Source: Hymenopus coronatus (taxonomy: Eukaryota > Arthropoda > Insecta > Mantodea > Hymenopodidae). From it: DNA of 64,000 nt. The notes under the pieces were generated by a model that saw nothing but the letters and a program-made list of their open reading frames with translations, made no database searches and was not told the origin of the DNA. Both the position numbers and the translations under genes were made by a program. Below, in pieces: positions 21,111 to 33,408 of the stretch. Position 1 is the stretch's first letter. Each line of letters begins with the position of its first letter. Location: positions 92,252,501-92,316,500 of the forward strand of contig CM060883.1 in assembly GCA_030762935.1 (NCBI GenBank), written 5' to 3'.

Positions 21111-22600
21111 CATACCTTGCAAAAATGCCTTGAAGAGGTATACTGAAAAGAATATCATACTGGATACTATAAGACTGAAAGCCTTATTAACTCCTAAAAA
21201 TGATCCTAACGTTCCTAACAGGAAGCTTATGTTCCACTACATTCAAAAGCTCCCCTTATCGATTCTAATGGAATTTTCTTCATTTAAAAAGAGGGCAATA
21301 ACGGAACTAGTAGATCCTGTACACGATAGTAAGCCAATAAAAAATATGTTAGACATGTCATCACCAGGAAACAAAATGAAGCACAAACAAGCTTAAACAA
21401 ATCTCTATGTGCAGCAATTAAAGATATTGTTGCAACAGTAGGCAAATATCTGGACACCATAGGAAATAGACAAAGCTCTATAGATACACCTAACCACATC
21501 AACAGATGGTATCAGCATTATTAAAACCCAAACAATGTCATACATGCTTTACTAATCAAATACGAGGCAAGCAAACACATCCATGCAATGGCGGTTCATC
21601 AAGATGTGCGTTAGTGTCGGGTTTCGATTCCTATAAAGTTCCTGTAGATGGGGAACTGAATAAATGTAGTATTTTATCTAATCTGCCTTCTTCCCCACAG
21701 ACAATAATAATTTAAATAAATAATAATAGAATTGAAAATATCCTACAGCAGTCAAAGTAGTTCGCGCTAGAACCTTCACTGCTTATGCTACAAAGGCCAA
21801 AGATGGTCACAATCTAAACATCGCTCTTAAAATTGCAAATAAATTGACATGATCTGATTAGACAAAGCCAACTGTAAATAGGAAAAGGAGAGCGCTGGAC
21901 AAATCATTTCACTTCAAGAGGAACCTCCAACGTGTAAAGCTTAAGTAATCTGTAGCTAAGCATACAAAAGCAATAAGGGGAAAACTGCGATAGCTCATGA
22001 GACAGAAGCTCAAAACTCAATGGGTTATGAGTGAAGCTCTTCAACCTGTAACAGAACCACTTCATGACATCTTAAATATTCAGAAAAAGAGTGGTATACC
22101 AGATAAAGAAATGAAAACAGTGACATTTCTACCTGTCTGAAACGAGTTTAAAAGAAAGTTGAAATTGATACATTATATGGAGTGCACATGAAAAATCTAA
22201 TGCTAGACAGGGTTTGAATGAGCTAATCTTTAAGAAGATACCTGAAATGGATGTTTTACGAAAGATGATCTGGATGCCTGCAGTGGAATTCTAGAATCAA
22301 CATAAGTTCATAGACAGAAGAATGTTAGACAAGGATGGCTGAGACATAGCAACTCCTACAATTAATTAAACATCGTACGACCTTTCACCAGAAAACATAA
22401 GGGTTTGGGATTTGAATGGAAAGAACATCATGAGAAAGCAAGACTATATCTACTGGATTCAAATACCCTGGTGAATTGACTAAGGCCACTCGTAGCATCT
22501 AGAAACGCTGGAAATACTGATCACACACAGGAAATAAATGAAATTATTGAGGAACTAAGGAATTCCAAAATTATAGCACGACGGAAGTGAAGAAAAATAT
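21110..22600 (+). other. Polinton middle region, unassigned broken ORFs
   Basis: Plus-strand frames at 21130-21396 (MKRYTEKNIILDTIRLKALL) and 21506-21715 (with CHTCFTNQIRGKQTHPCNGG, a Cys-rich segment) are followed by a Lys/Arg-rich, stop-ridden stretch around 21850-22000. Around 22500-22570 the frame reads GNTDHTQEINEIIEELR, a helix that looks conserved in type. I cannot name any of these. They lie where Polintons carry variable genes between ATPase and integrase. Confidence 0.4.
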
Positions 22601-22609
22601 AGCAGCAGA

Positions 22610-23720
22610 GCTCCATGCCCCAGCTAGAAGAAATGTTTTGCATCTAAAGATTATCAGCAAAGGAATCAACAACTTGATAAGATTGATCTAGTTGAAATGA
22701 TTCCCCAAATGATTCTCAACTAAGGTTTCAAGTATATTCTCATTGCTGTGAACTTCTGCTCTAAAAATTACACATGTAAGACCTTTAAAGAACAAAGCAG
22801 GTCTAGCGGTGGCAAAGGCGATGGAAGACATATTTCAAGAAACGGAAGTCACGCCTAGAAACATTCAAAGCTACAATGGAAAGGAATTTTACAACTATCA
22901 TTTTAGACATCTAATGAGCAACAATAACTACAACCACTACAGCACTTTTAGCAATGTGACGACAGCAGCTGTGAACGATTGATCAGAAAATTGAAGAACA
23001 TAATAGATAGGCAATTTTGGTCTCAAGGGTCATACAAGTGGATTGATGTTCTGCCGCGAATGCTCTCAAAGTATAATGACACTTTACATTCTACAATCCA
23101 CGTGAAACCAAATGAAGTTAAGGATAACAGTCTGCTTCTAACAGTCTACAGCTATAATCGTCATAAAAGAGAGAAGAGGAAGACAAGGAAGTTCAAAGTA
23201 GGTAATTATGTGAGAATATCTAAGCATAAAGGACAATTCCAAAAAAAAAAAAACAAAAAAAAACAAAAAAAAAAAACGAAAAATGAAGCTAACCGAAGAG
23301 TTGAAATCTTTAAGGTGCACGGTGTGGTGAGTTGATCCAAATATCTACATATTAAAGGATAAGGTAGGGAACTGAGTGAAGGCGCTTTCTATGGACATGA
23401 ACTCCATTCTACAATGATCCCAAGCGACCGCATGTGAGATTTGTGGTGGACAAAACGGCACTGGGGCGGGTTTTCTCCGGGTTCTCCGGTTTCCCCCGCC
23501 ATCTCATTCCACCGGTGCTCCATCATCATTCTTGTATCACCAGTGTCACCGCCTGCGGTGCCATAAGTAGTTAAAACGGGCGTTAAACACTACCAAAAAA
23601 ATTCTACAATGATTCCTAATACTTATCTAGTTGTGAAGGTGATTCGGAAACAAGGAAATAGGATTTTTGTGAAGTGATATGGTTTTCCTAACAGATATTG
23701 GATTATCAGGAATAACTTAT
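22610..23720 (+). pseudogene. Polinton integrase (retroviral type) with chromodomain, SINE inside
   Basis: Pieces in order: LDKIDLVEMIP (first Asp region, ~22670-22700), AKAMEDIFQETEVTPRNIQS and NGKEFYN (~22810-22890), an open frame 22979-23335 (FWSQGSYKWIDVLPRMLSKY, then a basic SH3-like segment KFKVGNYVRISKHKGQF), and after a SINE at 23421-23601 the chromodomain-like LVVKVIRKQGNRIF. The second catalytic Asp, expected just before the Gly of NGKEF, is changed. An A-rich insertion (23241-23277) swells the SH3-like part. Integrases of this type insert Polintons into the host genome; this one cannot work. Confidence 0.85.
23421..23601 (+). mobile_element. SINE-2, 5'-truncated, inside integrase
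   Basis: Homologous to the body and 3' end of the full SINE at 38512-38760 but lacking the tRNA head. It ends GGGCGTTAAACACTACC plus oligo(A). The near-identical 14-15-base TTCTACAATGATCC/TTCTACAATGATTCC on its two sides is the target-site duplication, so it inserted after the Polinton was in place. Confidence 0.9.
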
Positions 23721-24239
23721 TGTAAGAACTACTTAAATAAAGAGACATCTCAAGTGCAGTTAAGGAGTTTTATATTTTCCGTCATCCTGGCTTCATGAAT
23801 TTATCCATCACAGTATTAATCATGTACTAAAAAAAACCACTCTAGTGGGAAAATGATTTATCAAATATATATGCAACTATACAAAGACACCTTAGTGAGA
23901 GAATGATTTATCAAATATATACAACTATACAAAGACACTCTAGTGGAAGATGATTTATGAAATATATACAATGTATAGTTACTATATACCAGTATGTTCA
24001 TGTCAATGCAGATATCACAGTGATCGTATCTAAGAGTCAGTTATAGCCAGTGAATAGTGCCGCCAGGCAGGGGTATAATTTGAGCCTTCAATAAGCTTGC
24101 TCTTGTCGTCTCTCCCGTGGAGAGCGATTTTATTCTGCTCTATTGTGTAAATGGCATGTTTGTCGATCCCAATGTTGTCTGTTTTATGAAATGTTTCGTT
24201 CTAAAATTATTTAAACACTCGAAATTTGGTCGTAACTAA

Positions 24240-26720
24240 GAGAATTCATGAGAGTTTTGTTCACAACTTTAGCTTTCTTTACAGTCTGTCCGTCATATCT
24301 GTAACTATACTACTTGGACCTAAGCCGTCATATTTATACATTGGCATTCCCCACAATTTGTCTTTAAATATATCTATTTGTTTTTGTGTAACGCCGTAAG
24401 AATTGCCTAATGCATAACATAATGTATCGAAATATCGTGGACACCGTCTCATAAACTCATAGATATCTGTTGAAGTCTCAAAGATGAATGAGTCGGTATC
24501 CATATAGTTCAGAACAAGTTATTTTAGATTCGTATTCATTAGCTTATAGAAAAAATGGTAAATTATGAGTTTAGATAGTCCAAATTTCCTAGCTTACGTA
24601 AATAGGCTTATTCATGAGCACCTCCTCTCCTCTCAATTATATCCGTACAAGATTTACATTGGATATAATGCTCCAAATGAATGTTGGTCTAGCAGTCACC
24701 TTCCTGACCTGCGACCAAGACGATACAGTTTCCTTACATTTTCAATAAATATTCCATATACGGAATTATTTATCTTTTTCCAAAGATTCTGTTTAAATTT
24801 TGATGTTTCCCTTGTACGTCTTTCCGTATTTTTCATCAATGTAGGTTTTCAGTCAGTCCGACTGATCATATGTCACCATTCTGTGTATCTTGTGTAATTG
24901 GAGATCTAAATCAATACAATGCTGTAGATGCTGCAGCTGCAAGGTGTAATTAACGTTATTGTCTAGAGTTGCCAGCAGTTTCTTGTATTGCCCCTGTGGT
25001 GGTATTTCACTTTTTGGACAGAGATGAAACTCAAAGGTAGTCGTGTAAATAGCTAGGATACTCTAAATCAAGTTCTAGCACATATCCTATGGATGAATCC
25101 GAAGGTACAGAGCTCAAATCTATTCGCCTAATTTATTCTTCAGTCAGTCCTCTTTGATCACTGCAATAAACGTATGCCTTCATTGAATATCCGTACAAGT
25201 AATTTAAATCGTCGTATGTAATGTAGACATTCTTCTGATTGGAATCATAGCCTGGAGCATATATGTAATTTGTTTTTATGTATCGCTTGGCTACATTACA
25301 CATCCCACCACTAATAGCTCCCTCGATATATTCCAACACTTTCTGATATGAAATGAGATGGAGCTTTACCTTTGTCATATACAGTATAGCATCGAAGGTA
25401 AACCCTCGTAGTGTATAATACCAGCACGAGTCTAAATTGTACACTTCAAGAGAGAGTCCCAAAATTTCTCAAAGACACCAGCTAGTATGAACGAATCGGT
25501 TTTGAGATATAAATCACTGTATTGAGCTAGATTTTGAATGTCGTATGTATCCCAGACTTTTTGTGCATGTCTGTATTCATCCTGTGTGATATTGTCATTG
25601 GCGGGAGATCGGTCTCAGCAAGTTTCTCTATTAAATCTACCTAAGAGTACGGGAATATTCCCTTAGCTCTTGTTGCTTAGCATTCTGTATTCAGCATTAG
25701 TTATCCGGAATTCATCCGTTTTCAAGCATGCTATCTAGACTAGATAGTTTGTCGTCCAGGAACTTGAAACTATAAAGAAAGCGGAAATCAATACACATGT
25801 AACGCTTTAAGAACGCTATATACCGCTCTGATGTGGTTGCGATACATGATATAGGTGTATCATCGTATGCGAGGTGCTCTAAGAGGAGTGGTTATTATAA
25901 CTGCTCAGACAAAGATAAAGATCGGTATGAAAGTTGATACCTTTCCATTTAAATTGCAGACATTATGTGAAGCTCCCAAGAAGGCACCTCCCAAAAGATC
26001 ATGGTCCCTGACTTTCACATCTTTCACTCAAACTTCTTCAAGGTATATGACAATGATGGGTGCTGCGAAAATCAGACCAGTCCTGAGCTGTCAACTTTAT
26101 TTGCTCTATCTAGCTATATTGGTTATAGTCGTATCGGCTATAGCTTTAAGCTCGACAAAGAAACGTTTGATGGTATCAGTACATCTAAAAAGCATACATT
26201 TAAATAGCGAGACGTCATGACGCCATATTAGTTTTAGCGATATTGACATTGCCTTGTGATGTTGTATAGATCTGGTCCAGCTCTCGGAGGTCGAAGGCTC
26301 ACAAGAGTGACCTTTGCTGGGACACTTTCAACTTGCATTGACCTTTTGAACATGAAGAAAACTGGATGACCTCATCCGTTGCAGCCATCTTTTGAGACTT
26401 AAGCTGGTGTTTTTTCAGAAGTTCTTCATTTGTGAAATGCCCCATGCAGGGCTAACAGAGCCAGTGCTTGTTCGTACACTCTGAGGATTGTCTCTTTGTG
26501 AATTTTGGTAAATCTTTACTGAGACAATATGAGAGTTCCCTGTGATGTAACATTAGCAGATTTACGTGATGATTCTCTATTATTATTGGTTAGTAAAGAG
26601 GAAACACTATGTAGTTATCGTCTAGGTAAAGTACAGCAATCGATATTCCTGGATTTTGTCTTTTAAACTTCTGCAAGTCATGCAGTTTCACAGGAAATTT
26701 TCAATGTCGGTATAATTGAA
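24240..26720 (-). pseudogene. Polinton protein-primed DNA polymerase B, broken
   Basis: Minus-strand pieces in order: KRQNPGISIAVLYLDD (~26680), a zinc-finger-like segment with EELLKKHQLK (~26430), GGAFLGASHNVCNLN (~25970), SDLYLKTDSFILAGVFEKFW (~25500), frame 25462-25133 with motif A (ITYDDLNYLYGYSM), YVLELDLEYP (~25080), and frame 24503-24279 starting MDTDSFIFE, the motif C DTDS. Catalytic Asp residues of A and C are present. Many stops and shifts and a shorter total (~830 codons against 1,000 or more usual) show it is dead. It would replicate the element from a terminal protein primer. Confidence 0.88.
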
Positions 26721-27384
26721 TTCTGTTAATAGTTTTTCTATTGGATACCTCAGGTTCTTTCAAAGTGTACATTTGCAGGATAATCTAAGGTCGGGAAGCA
26801 CCACGCAAAGCACATTTCATAATTATTCTTTATATTTACTGTAGCGTGGTTATGTTTTATAGTAACTGGAGCTCTATATAGCGTGATGCCATGAGCGGAG
26901 TAAAATAGCTAGCGCTATTTACTAGAGAGTTGATAGAAAATAAAAATTTCCTATTTGCTTGACCTTGAACATATGAAATGTTTTCAAGCATTTCTCACAT
27001 CATTGAGGAAAATTAAGCGTTAAGATCGGTCGATTGTGGCCCCAATTTACTACTAGTATTGAAATGATAGATATTAATTTGTTCAGAATCCGAAGCTTGG
27101 ATCATTATGTCACTTGCAAGGAGCAGATAAATTTAAACCTACACTGATTTCTGTCAGTATTGATTTCATTTCATGAATCACTAGACGCCTGCATTTCTCT
27201 AGGAATGCCCGGGGATTATTAATATTGATAATGTTTTTTATTATTGAATTAAAGATTCTACTTTCAAACGCCTTCTCTAAAACTCTACACTCTAACTGGC
27301 TGTGACTGACCTTTGATATATCGGAGTGTGCTGCAAGAGTCCGATTAGAGAGGTCTCTTGAACCCTCGTGACTCCCGTAGAGAC

Positions 27385-27720
27385 CTAAGATGAAGAGCGG
27401 TTTCCGTGTGTTTTCTTTACGGCTTCCTCACTCCAGAGATCATCCGGTCTGCATGAAGAACCAGGTGTAATGGATTCGCATATTCTATTTGTTCGCTGCT
27501 GTGGGCTCGCTGGAGCACGCTGCGTCAGCCCGGATGCCATAGCATCATCCAACACCTCATCCCCCGAGGTTTCCTCCCAAATGGTGCCCGCTGTCACCGG
27601 TAGTGTGGGGAGGTTTCGCAGGCGTGCTCTCCTCCCGATGGACGCCCTCTGCTTCAGTGTTACTGGGAGAATGGATTTAAGTGATAGTAGAGATCTCAAC
27701 ACTCTGGTCAATTTCATTGC
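27385..27720 (-). pseudogene. Polinton ORF upstream of polB, unknown
   Basis: GC-richer than its surroundings. In two frames it reads Ser/Thr/Pro-rich, low-structure sequence (e.g. NTEAEGVHREEST and QRAPASPQQRTN). A related stretch lies upstream of the second polB fragment (49240-49600), with the shared word EAEGV-EES at the protein level and similar DNA around it. So it belongs to the Polinton and precedes polB. Function unknown. Confidence 0.5.
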
Positions 27721-28089
27721 TCTCTGTAGTATCGGAAAATCAAAATCAGTTACTTTTCTAGTCTTACAATGTCAACTGTTATAAATGACTACATTATTCT
27801 GTGTGTAATGTAAAAACTTACCATCTCAGGAACTCATGCAGTCGGCTCAACTCAACAGATGCGTTGTTTGCCCTGTGCTGCTCTCCCCTCTCATGTGCGT
27901 ACCAAACTGGATCACTGATGGTCTGTTTTGATTCTGTGTTGTCCATTCTGAAATAGTATTAATAACGTTAATTGTAGTAGTTAAACCAATAATAATAATA
28001 ATAATAATAATAATAAGAAGAAGAAGAAAAATATATAAAGCATTTGTTACCTTTATTGGTCTGTGGGAGAGTAGGTTCTTGCATGTTAA

Positions 28090-28308
28090 CTATGTTTGGC
28101 TCCTCTTCGCTAATTTTTGCATATTTTGGATGTTTTCCTCCATCACTGGTGTTGTCAAATCAGTTCCAGCTGTATTGTCTACCTTACAGCTCGACGACGT
28201 GTTCTGATGCACAGCCGAATCTCGGAAGGTTTTCATGCATGCATCTACTTGTAATATTTCGTAGGCTTCCTTCATCGCGGCAGAACAGAATGCTGAAAGA
28301 GCAATCAT
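28090..28308 (-). CDS. Short ORF, unknown
   Basis: 72 codons reading MIALSAFCSAAMKEAYEILQ and later NTAGTDLTTPVMEENIQNMQ. No family recognised. It lies between an (AAT)n microsatellite (27988-28014) and an R800 copy in the Polinton right arm. Could be chance. Confidence 0.2.
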   Translation of the reverse strand: MIALSAFCSAAMKEAYEILQVDACMKTFRDSAVHQNTSSSCKVDNTAGTDLTTPVMEENIQNMQKLAKRSQT

Positions 28309-28324
28309 ATTTTTCTGTTATTTA

Positions 28325-29115
28325 TTTACTTTCTCTCTACGTCCTACGTATAGGTTGTAGAGAAGGTATTGTATTCCATGCATAAAATTCGTAACCAGGA
28401 TTTCACCGGAAATACAGGTTTAGGGGCTTCTCAAAATAAAAGAAAAGTCTTTAAGTATATGCGGGTGTGTCCTTTAAGAGGGGCACGGGTTCGTTTGCAG
28501 TGATGAGGGTATATCTCAAATGAAACGATGAATAGATCCCAAACTTTGTATATATGTTCAGTATCTACTCCACACTGTCCTGTACATGTAAAACAATTTC
28601 GAAACTTTGGATTTTCTCAAAAGTGTCTATACGACGTTGTATAGATACTGTATATTAAAGATACTTTATATTGAAATAATATCTTTAGTTCTTCTGTGAG
28701 TGGACTTTAAGACCTAATTATTCTGAAGGAATTTAGCTAAAACTTAAGAGCCAGATGAAAACTTACTATATAAAATATATAGATAAGCTTAAAACACATA
28801 ATCCTTTTGTGGAGTTTATCATTTTGAAATATTCATTGTTATTGGATTCAGATTTAGAATATCTTAAGTTTTCTATCACAGAACGCTGTAAGCTACTGGC
28901 ACTGTAAAGAACCAAATTTGAAATGCTTTTTAAATATTTGACAACTATTTAGCCCCTATTTCCGTTATAACGAACTATCTAACAAACCCGTTTTTGCTAT
29001 GTTTATATTGGTTATTATTATGTAGATTGCAAATATGCTTTTAAACAATAGTTTGTTACCGTTAAGTAGAGAAACTCCTGTGAATAGAACGTATAACATG
29101 TATTTTAAAATCACC
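28325..29115 (-). repeat. R800 interspersed repeat inside the Polinton
   Basis: Nearly complete copy with the palindromic end (TCTCTACG...GTTGTAGAGA) at 28331 and the family end near 29110. More diverged than most. Because other R800 DNA is the Polinton's target, the family was active both before and after the insertion. Confidence 0.75.
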
Positions 29116-29847
29116 GTCGTTAATGTTGTCGCTTGTATTAATTTAATTCTTAGAGTATCTCATCCATTCGATTTATTACAGCAAATAGTAAGTAACTTTT
29201 CATTATACCATGACACTATAGTTTAAATCTTAATATAAGCAGTTAAGTAGTAGCTGTTTTAACGTATTAGCGTTCGAACTTTGTCTCATCTATTGCTAAT
29301 AGAAACATTCTCAATTATTCAAGTATTTTTTCCCACTGTAACTCACGCAAATTCTTGCTAGGTTTTGTGTATATTTTGAAATACTTATACACAATTCGAT
29401 TGCATGCAAAATGTAATATATATTTAAGGAAAATAATATATTTTAACATATACTTTACATATTTCCTGTTAACCGAAGGTATATCCTGTTGAAATGTCCA
29501 CTTTACGTTAGCCTCACTATGTAATGCTACACTAGTCAAAGATTTACGAAACTGTATGATGTAAAACCTTTATTCGCCTTTTTATAGCAGATCGCTCGTA
29601 TCAAATATAGTCAGTTGTGTACTGTATCCTATTGCTCATTTGTTGTAGCTGAATCCTTGTGTTGGCTGATTGGCTAGTGTATTTTCAATTGTAATGCTTT
29701 CATTGGTCATCGCTGTAGTTCCTCAATTACAGTAATGGTGAAGCAAGGTGGTGGTTGTATAACCCTAAGGGTTTAGAAGAACATTATCTAGCTTGTTGCT
29801 ATACTTTCCTTTCCGGTTAAAGGTTATATACAATACTGGTGAATTTG

Positions 29848-30190
29848 TAAGGATTTATTCTTTTGAAATATATTATAACAAATCATTGTGTTTGTAACTT
29901 GGGAATGTTCCATACCAGGTATAAAGTTCACTGAACATATCTTTTGAGTACAGCTAGTAGATGTGATTTTATTTTACATTTTAAATGGGGATAGATTCTA
30001 AGGATTTTCTTATTTGAAATAATCTATAATAATTCATTGTGTTCTAGCCTGGAAATGTTTAATGCAAGGTGTAACGTTCACTGAATATATCATTTCGGTT
30101 CAAGTAGTAGATGCAATACTATTTCACATTTTAAATGGGGGATCGTCTCTAAGGATTTCTTCTTTTGAAATACTCTATAATTCAACGTGT
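29848..30190. repeat. Tandem repeat, ~145-bp unit, 2.3 copies
   Basis: Three successive starts of AAGGATTT followed by TTTTGAAATA (about 29848, 30000 and 30150) with shared CATTTTAAATGGGG blocks. Non-coding, in the Polinton right arm. Confidence 0.75.
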
Positions 30191-30198
30191 TGTAACGT

Positions 30199-30252
30199 TT
30201 TTTTTTGGTAGTGTTTAACGCCCGCTTTAACTACTAATGGCACAGCAGGCGG
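30199..30252 (-). mobile_element. SINE-2, 3' end only
   Basis: Minus-strand 3' end of SINE-2 (oligo(T) on plus, then GGTAGTGTTTAACGCCCGC). Flanked by the 11-base duplication TGTTGTAACGT. Strong 5' truncation. Confidence 0.9.
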
Positions 30253-30524
30253 TGTTGTAACGTGAAAATATTTTCTCTAAGATTATATTTTTGTTACATT
30301 GCCTAGATCGGGTGACGAAATGGTTTTGTGTAGTCCTTTCTGCGAATGGCGCGGTGTATTCTCAGCTTTTAACAAAGGAGATTTTTAGCCCTATTCCAGC
30401 TTCAAAAGAATGTATTTCATCTTGACAGTATATACAATCGAATATTTCTGTTTAACCCTGTGTCCGCCTTGCAGATGTGTGCGTGTGAGTGTGTGTGTAA
30501 CATTTCTTTGTATGCTATATGTTT

Positions 30525-31325
30525 TTTAGACTGTACATGGCAGAGTTGGGAGATGTTAGAATGTGCAAACTGTCTACTCATTTTAACAAACAAACTGTTT
30601 TAGTGTTTAAGTATATCCTTGGCTGATGAGATTCTCATGAATTCTTTACAATGCATATTTGGTAAATAATGATTAACTGAAATTATGTAAATATCATTGT
30701 TATTTTGATTATCGCTTTAGTGCTATTAACTGTTCTAAGACTTATTTGTATGAATGGTGGTAATGTCAAAACTTTGCTCAATTGCTGTGAATTATTTATT
30801 TTCTTAAAGGATGTTGCTTTCCATGAGATTTTTCTCGGCATTGTGTAAACTAAACTTATTTCGCATATAATAAAATTATCTTTCTTTCATCTCTGGTGCT
30901 ATGAGAGGAAATTGTGATAAATGGGTAATATTAGCAAGTGTAAACGCTGATTAAACCTTTTTTTTTTTTCAGACTGTACATGAATCACACCACAATGGTA
31001 TATGTGTATTTTTATTATAATTGTACATTTGAATATCTCGAGTGCTATAGGGAGGGAAGAGTGATATGTAACGTAGGGTTGCTTATTTGTGTGAATTTTT
31101 GAGATCTCAAAACTTAGCTGTATTTCATGTGAAAGATTGCATATATCACTGTGTTAAATACGTTATGCTCACATACATATTATTATAATTCAAGGATCCT
31201 GTAAACAATGCTTCTGTAATGTGAATTATTTATTTGTTTAAAGGACCTTACTTTCAATGACAGCTTTATTTGCTGTGTAAAAAATCTCATTTCGCACGTA
31301 ATAAATATTTATCACTTTCTCTCTC
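30525..31325. repeat. Direct duplication, ~440-bp unit, two copies
   Basis: AGACTGTACATG recurs at ~30528 and ~30971, and GTGAATTATTTATTT plus TTAAAGGA recurs at ~30785 and ~31224, giving a constant ~440-base spacing. The copies are diverged and non-coding. Inside the Polinton right arm, next to its terminal repeat. Confidence 0.7.
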
Positions 31326-31359
31326 TCTCTCTTTCTCTCTCTAAACTTAAAATAATAGG

Positions 31360-32821
31360 AGTCATTCTCTGTCTAGTTTAGATTAGCTTGAGATGCTATG
31401 GCGAGGCTTGCAGCTGATATATGTATTTTCACCTTCAATGATTCTTTCGCTTTGATCGTTTGGAGATGCAAGCGATAGCATGTGGGGTGGTGTAATGTAT
31501 ATTATCATAGCGGTGGGTGTAATTACATATGCTTGCTGTAGTAGAGGTCCAGGGCCATTTCTTGAGTGTAAGTGTTGATTTAGAAGAGCAACTGTTTGTT
31601 GTAGACATTCTTAGTTTAGATTAGTGTAATTATATGTAATACCTCAGAGTACTTATAATGGCCGTTATATATCAAGATTTTAAGTGTAAATAAATACTGC
31701 AATTTTCAATTCTAGCATCTATCATGTTGTAGGTCAGACTGGGTTAGATTAGGTTTGAGTTCTTCTTTAACATAAATGTGTACATATTTTATCTGTATTT
31801 TTTTTTAGATTAGCTTAAAAGGCAATGGTAGTGGGGTTACAAGTTGTATGCGTATTCATTTATTCATGTAATTTCATGTGTGCTAACAGCGTCACGTGGT
31901 AGTCATTCTATGAAATGAAATGGCGTTTTATTTATGGACGCTCCATAACTGCTGTGGTTCTCAGCGTCCCATTCTGTATTGGGCGTGAAAGACCGCTTAT
32001 TTTTGCTCATAGGCCTCTCAAACAGGCTTGAGGTTCCTTTACGTGTCGTAAATCTACGACACGGGACCCACGGCTTTACTTCCCCTCCGAAGGAAGCCAT
32101 GCTAAGGATTTTTACGCCTAAAAATCCATCGTCCTCCACCGGGTTTGACCCCGCGACTTTGGGTATATGAAGTTAGCATGGTAACCATTACACCCTGGAG
32201 GGCGATAAAGTCATTCTATGAGGTTAGGGTTGTGTAGAAAGAATGTGATATAGGAATGTGCAAGGTGACAGGGGGTGAAGTGGCAGTATGCGTTGTGATA
32301 ATCTATATATTCTACTGTTTGATAATATGGTTGCGGCTTTTGAGGGAGAAATCAACCTTCATAATAGCTTGAGTACTTGCACGATTTTTTGTTGTAGGGC
32401 TGATTAGATGAAACTAGTTTATGTTAGAAAATTATAGGAAGATTTTTCTGTATAGTTTAGATTAGATTGCTATTCTGTGGTAGGGTTGCAGGTGTATTCC
32501 TTCTTTCAAGTGATTCTTTTGTGTGCTAACAGTGACACACGACTATTATTCTATAAGATCGCTTGGCGGTGGATGTGTGTGGTATTAGAGGGGGGGTGTA
32601 ATGTGATAGGAATGTGACAGTGGGTAGGTAATAATCTATAAATTCAACTGTTTCATTGTGTGCTTGCGGGTTTTTCTAGAACAAAAGCATCCTCCATAAT
32701 AGGGACCTGCCATCTGTACCCTAGGGATTGGTATAATAGAGGGAGGGGAACACATAAGAATTAATTACCTTATTCATTTCATTGTTAGACTTTGTCCCAT
32801 GACCAATAAACTACCACTACA
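31360..32821 (-). repeat. Polinton right terminal inverted repeat, with SINE inserted
   Basis: Reverse complement of the left terminal repeat. It is longer only because a tRNA-derived SINE sits at 31914-32208. A CT-rich microsatellite at 31316-31342 lies just inside, where the left copy has its (TA)n tract. Confidence 0.9.
31914..32208 (-). mobile_element. SINE-1, tRNA-derived, in the Polinton right terminal repeat
   Basis: On the minus strand it begins GCCCTCCAGGGTGTAATGGT, with an A-box-like TGGTTACCATGC and a B-box-like GGTCAAACCC, then a family-specific body and an end in ATTTCATTTCA rather than long poly(A). A 13-base duplication AGTCATTCTATGA flanks it exactly. Absent from the left terminal repeat, so it came later. 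Confidence 0.92.
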
Positions 32822-33408
32822 GTTAAATAATTTTTTCTAGAAAATGTTGATTTATTCAAAATTGGCTGAAACGTTTTTGATTAACATACTTTATATTGAA
32901 GATATTTAAATGGGAAATAAATACATATCTTAAATTTTCTGGGAATAGTCCATAAAGAGTTCTTTATTTGGGATGAATTTTGCTGAATTTTGCGAAATTC
33001 ATAAACCGTAAGAGATAAACGAAAATGTACTATTCAAAAGTGTAGAACTCGTTAAAGCACACAATTTATGTCATATGTATTTTTTTCGTGGAGTTTACCA
33101 CTACAGAGATATTCCTGATTATTGTTTTCAGATTTAAAATATTTAAACTTTGCTCGCACGGAAACTTGTAAACTCCTGGCCATGCATAGAAACTGATTTC
33201 AACACATAGAAACCAGTCTTTAAAGGATTTGATTGTCTGTTAGCCTAGTATATTTGCTTATTGCCTTCTATTTATAACGAAGCAAGTAATTAAGACAATT
33301 TGTGCTAATGTTTGTCTCGAGTATTATAAAGTAGATAGAATAAGAAGTTTAATATAATTTGTTACAGCAATATAGAGAAAGTGATATAATTGGAACACAT
33401 CAGCTTTT
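32822..33408 (-). repeat. R800 copy 5, second part (split by the Polinton)
   Basis: Resumes the repeat interrupted at 13799, in the same orientation, after a further loss of ~90 bases, and runs to the family end GGAACACATCAG. GTTA occurs at both junctions, consistent with a decayed short target-site duplication. Confidence 0.8.

Larger units (their letters stand above)
13800..32821. mobile_element. Polinton/Maverick element, complete but decayed (~19.0 kb)
   Basis: Terminal inverted repeats at both ends, a split R800 copy as target, and an internal set of Polinton genes define the whole element. Order from left: short plus-strand ORFs; minus-strand capsid block (major capsid, minor capsid, protease, hydrophobic core-type protein, PLA2-like); plus-strand ATPase, unassigned ORFs and integrase; minus-strand DNA polymerase B. 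The right arm (26.8-31.3 kb) is mostly non-coding and tandemly repeated. Every gene has stops, frameshifts or lost key residues. Polintons are self-synthesising DNA elements related to virus-like agents of eukaryotes; this copy is a fossil. Confidence 0.93.
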
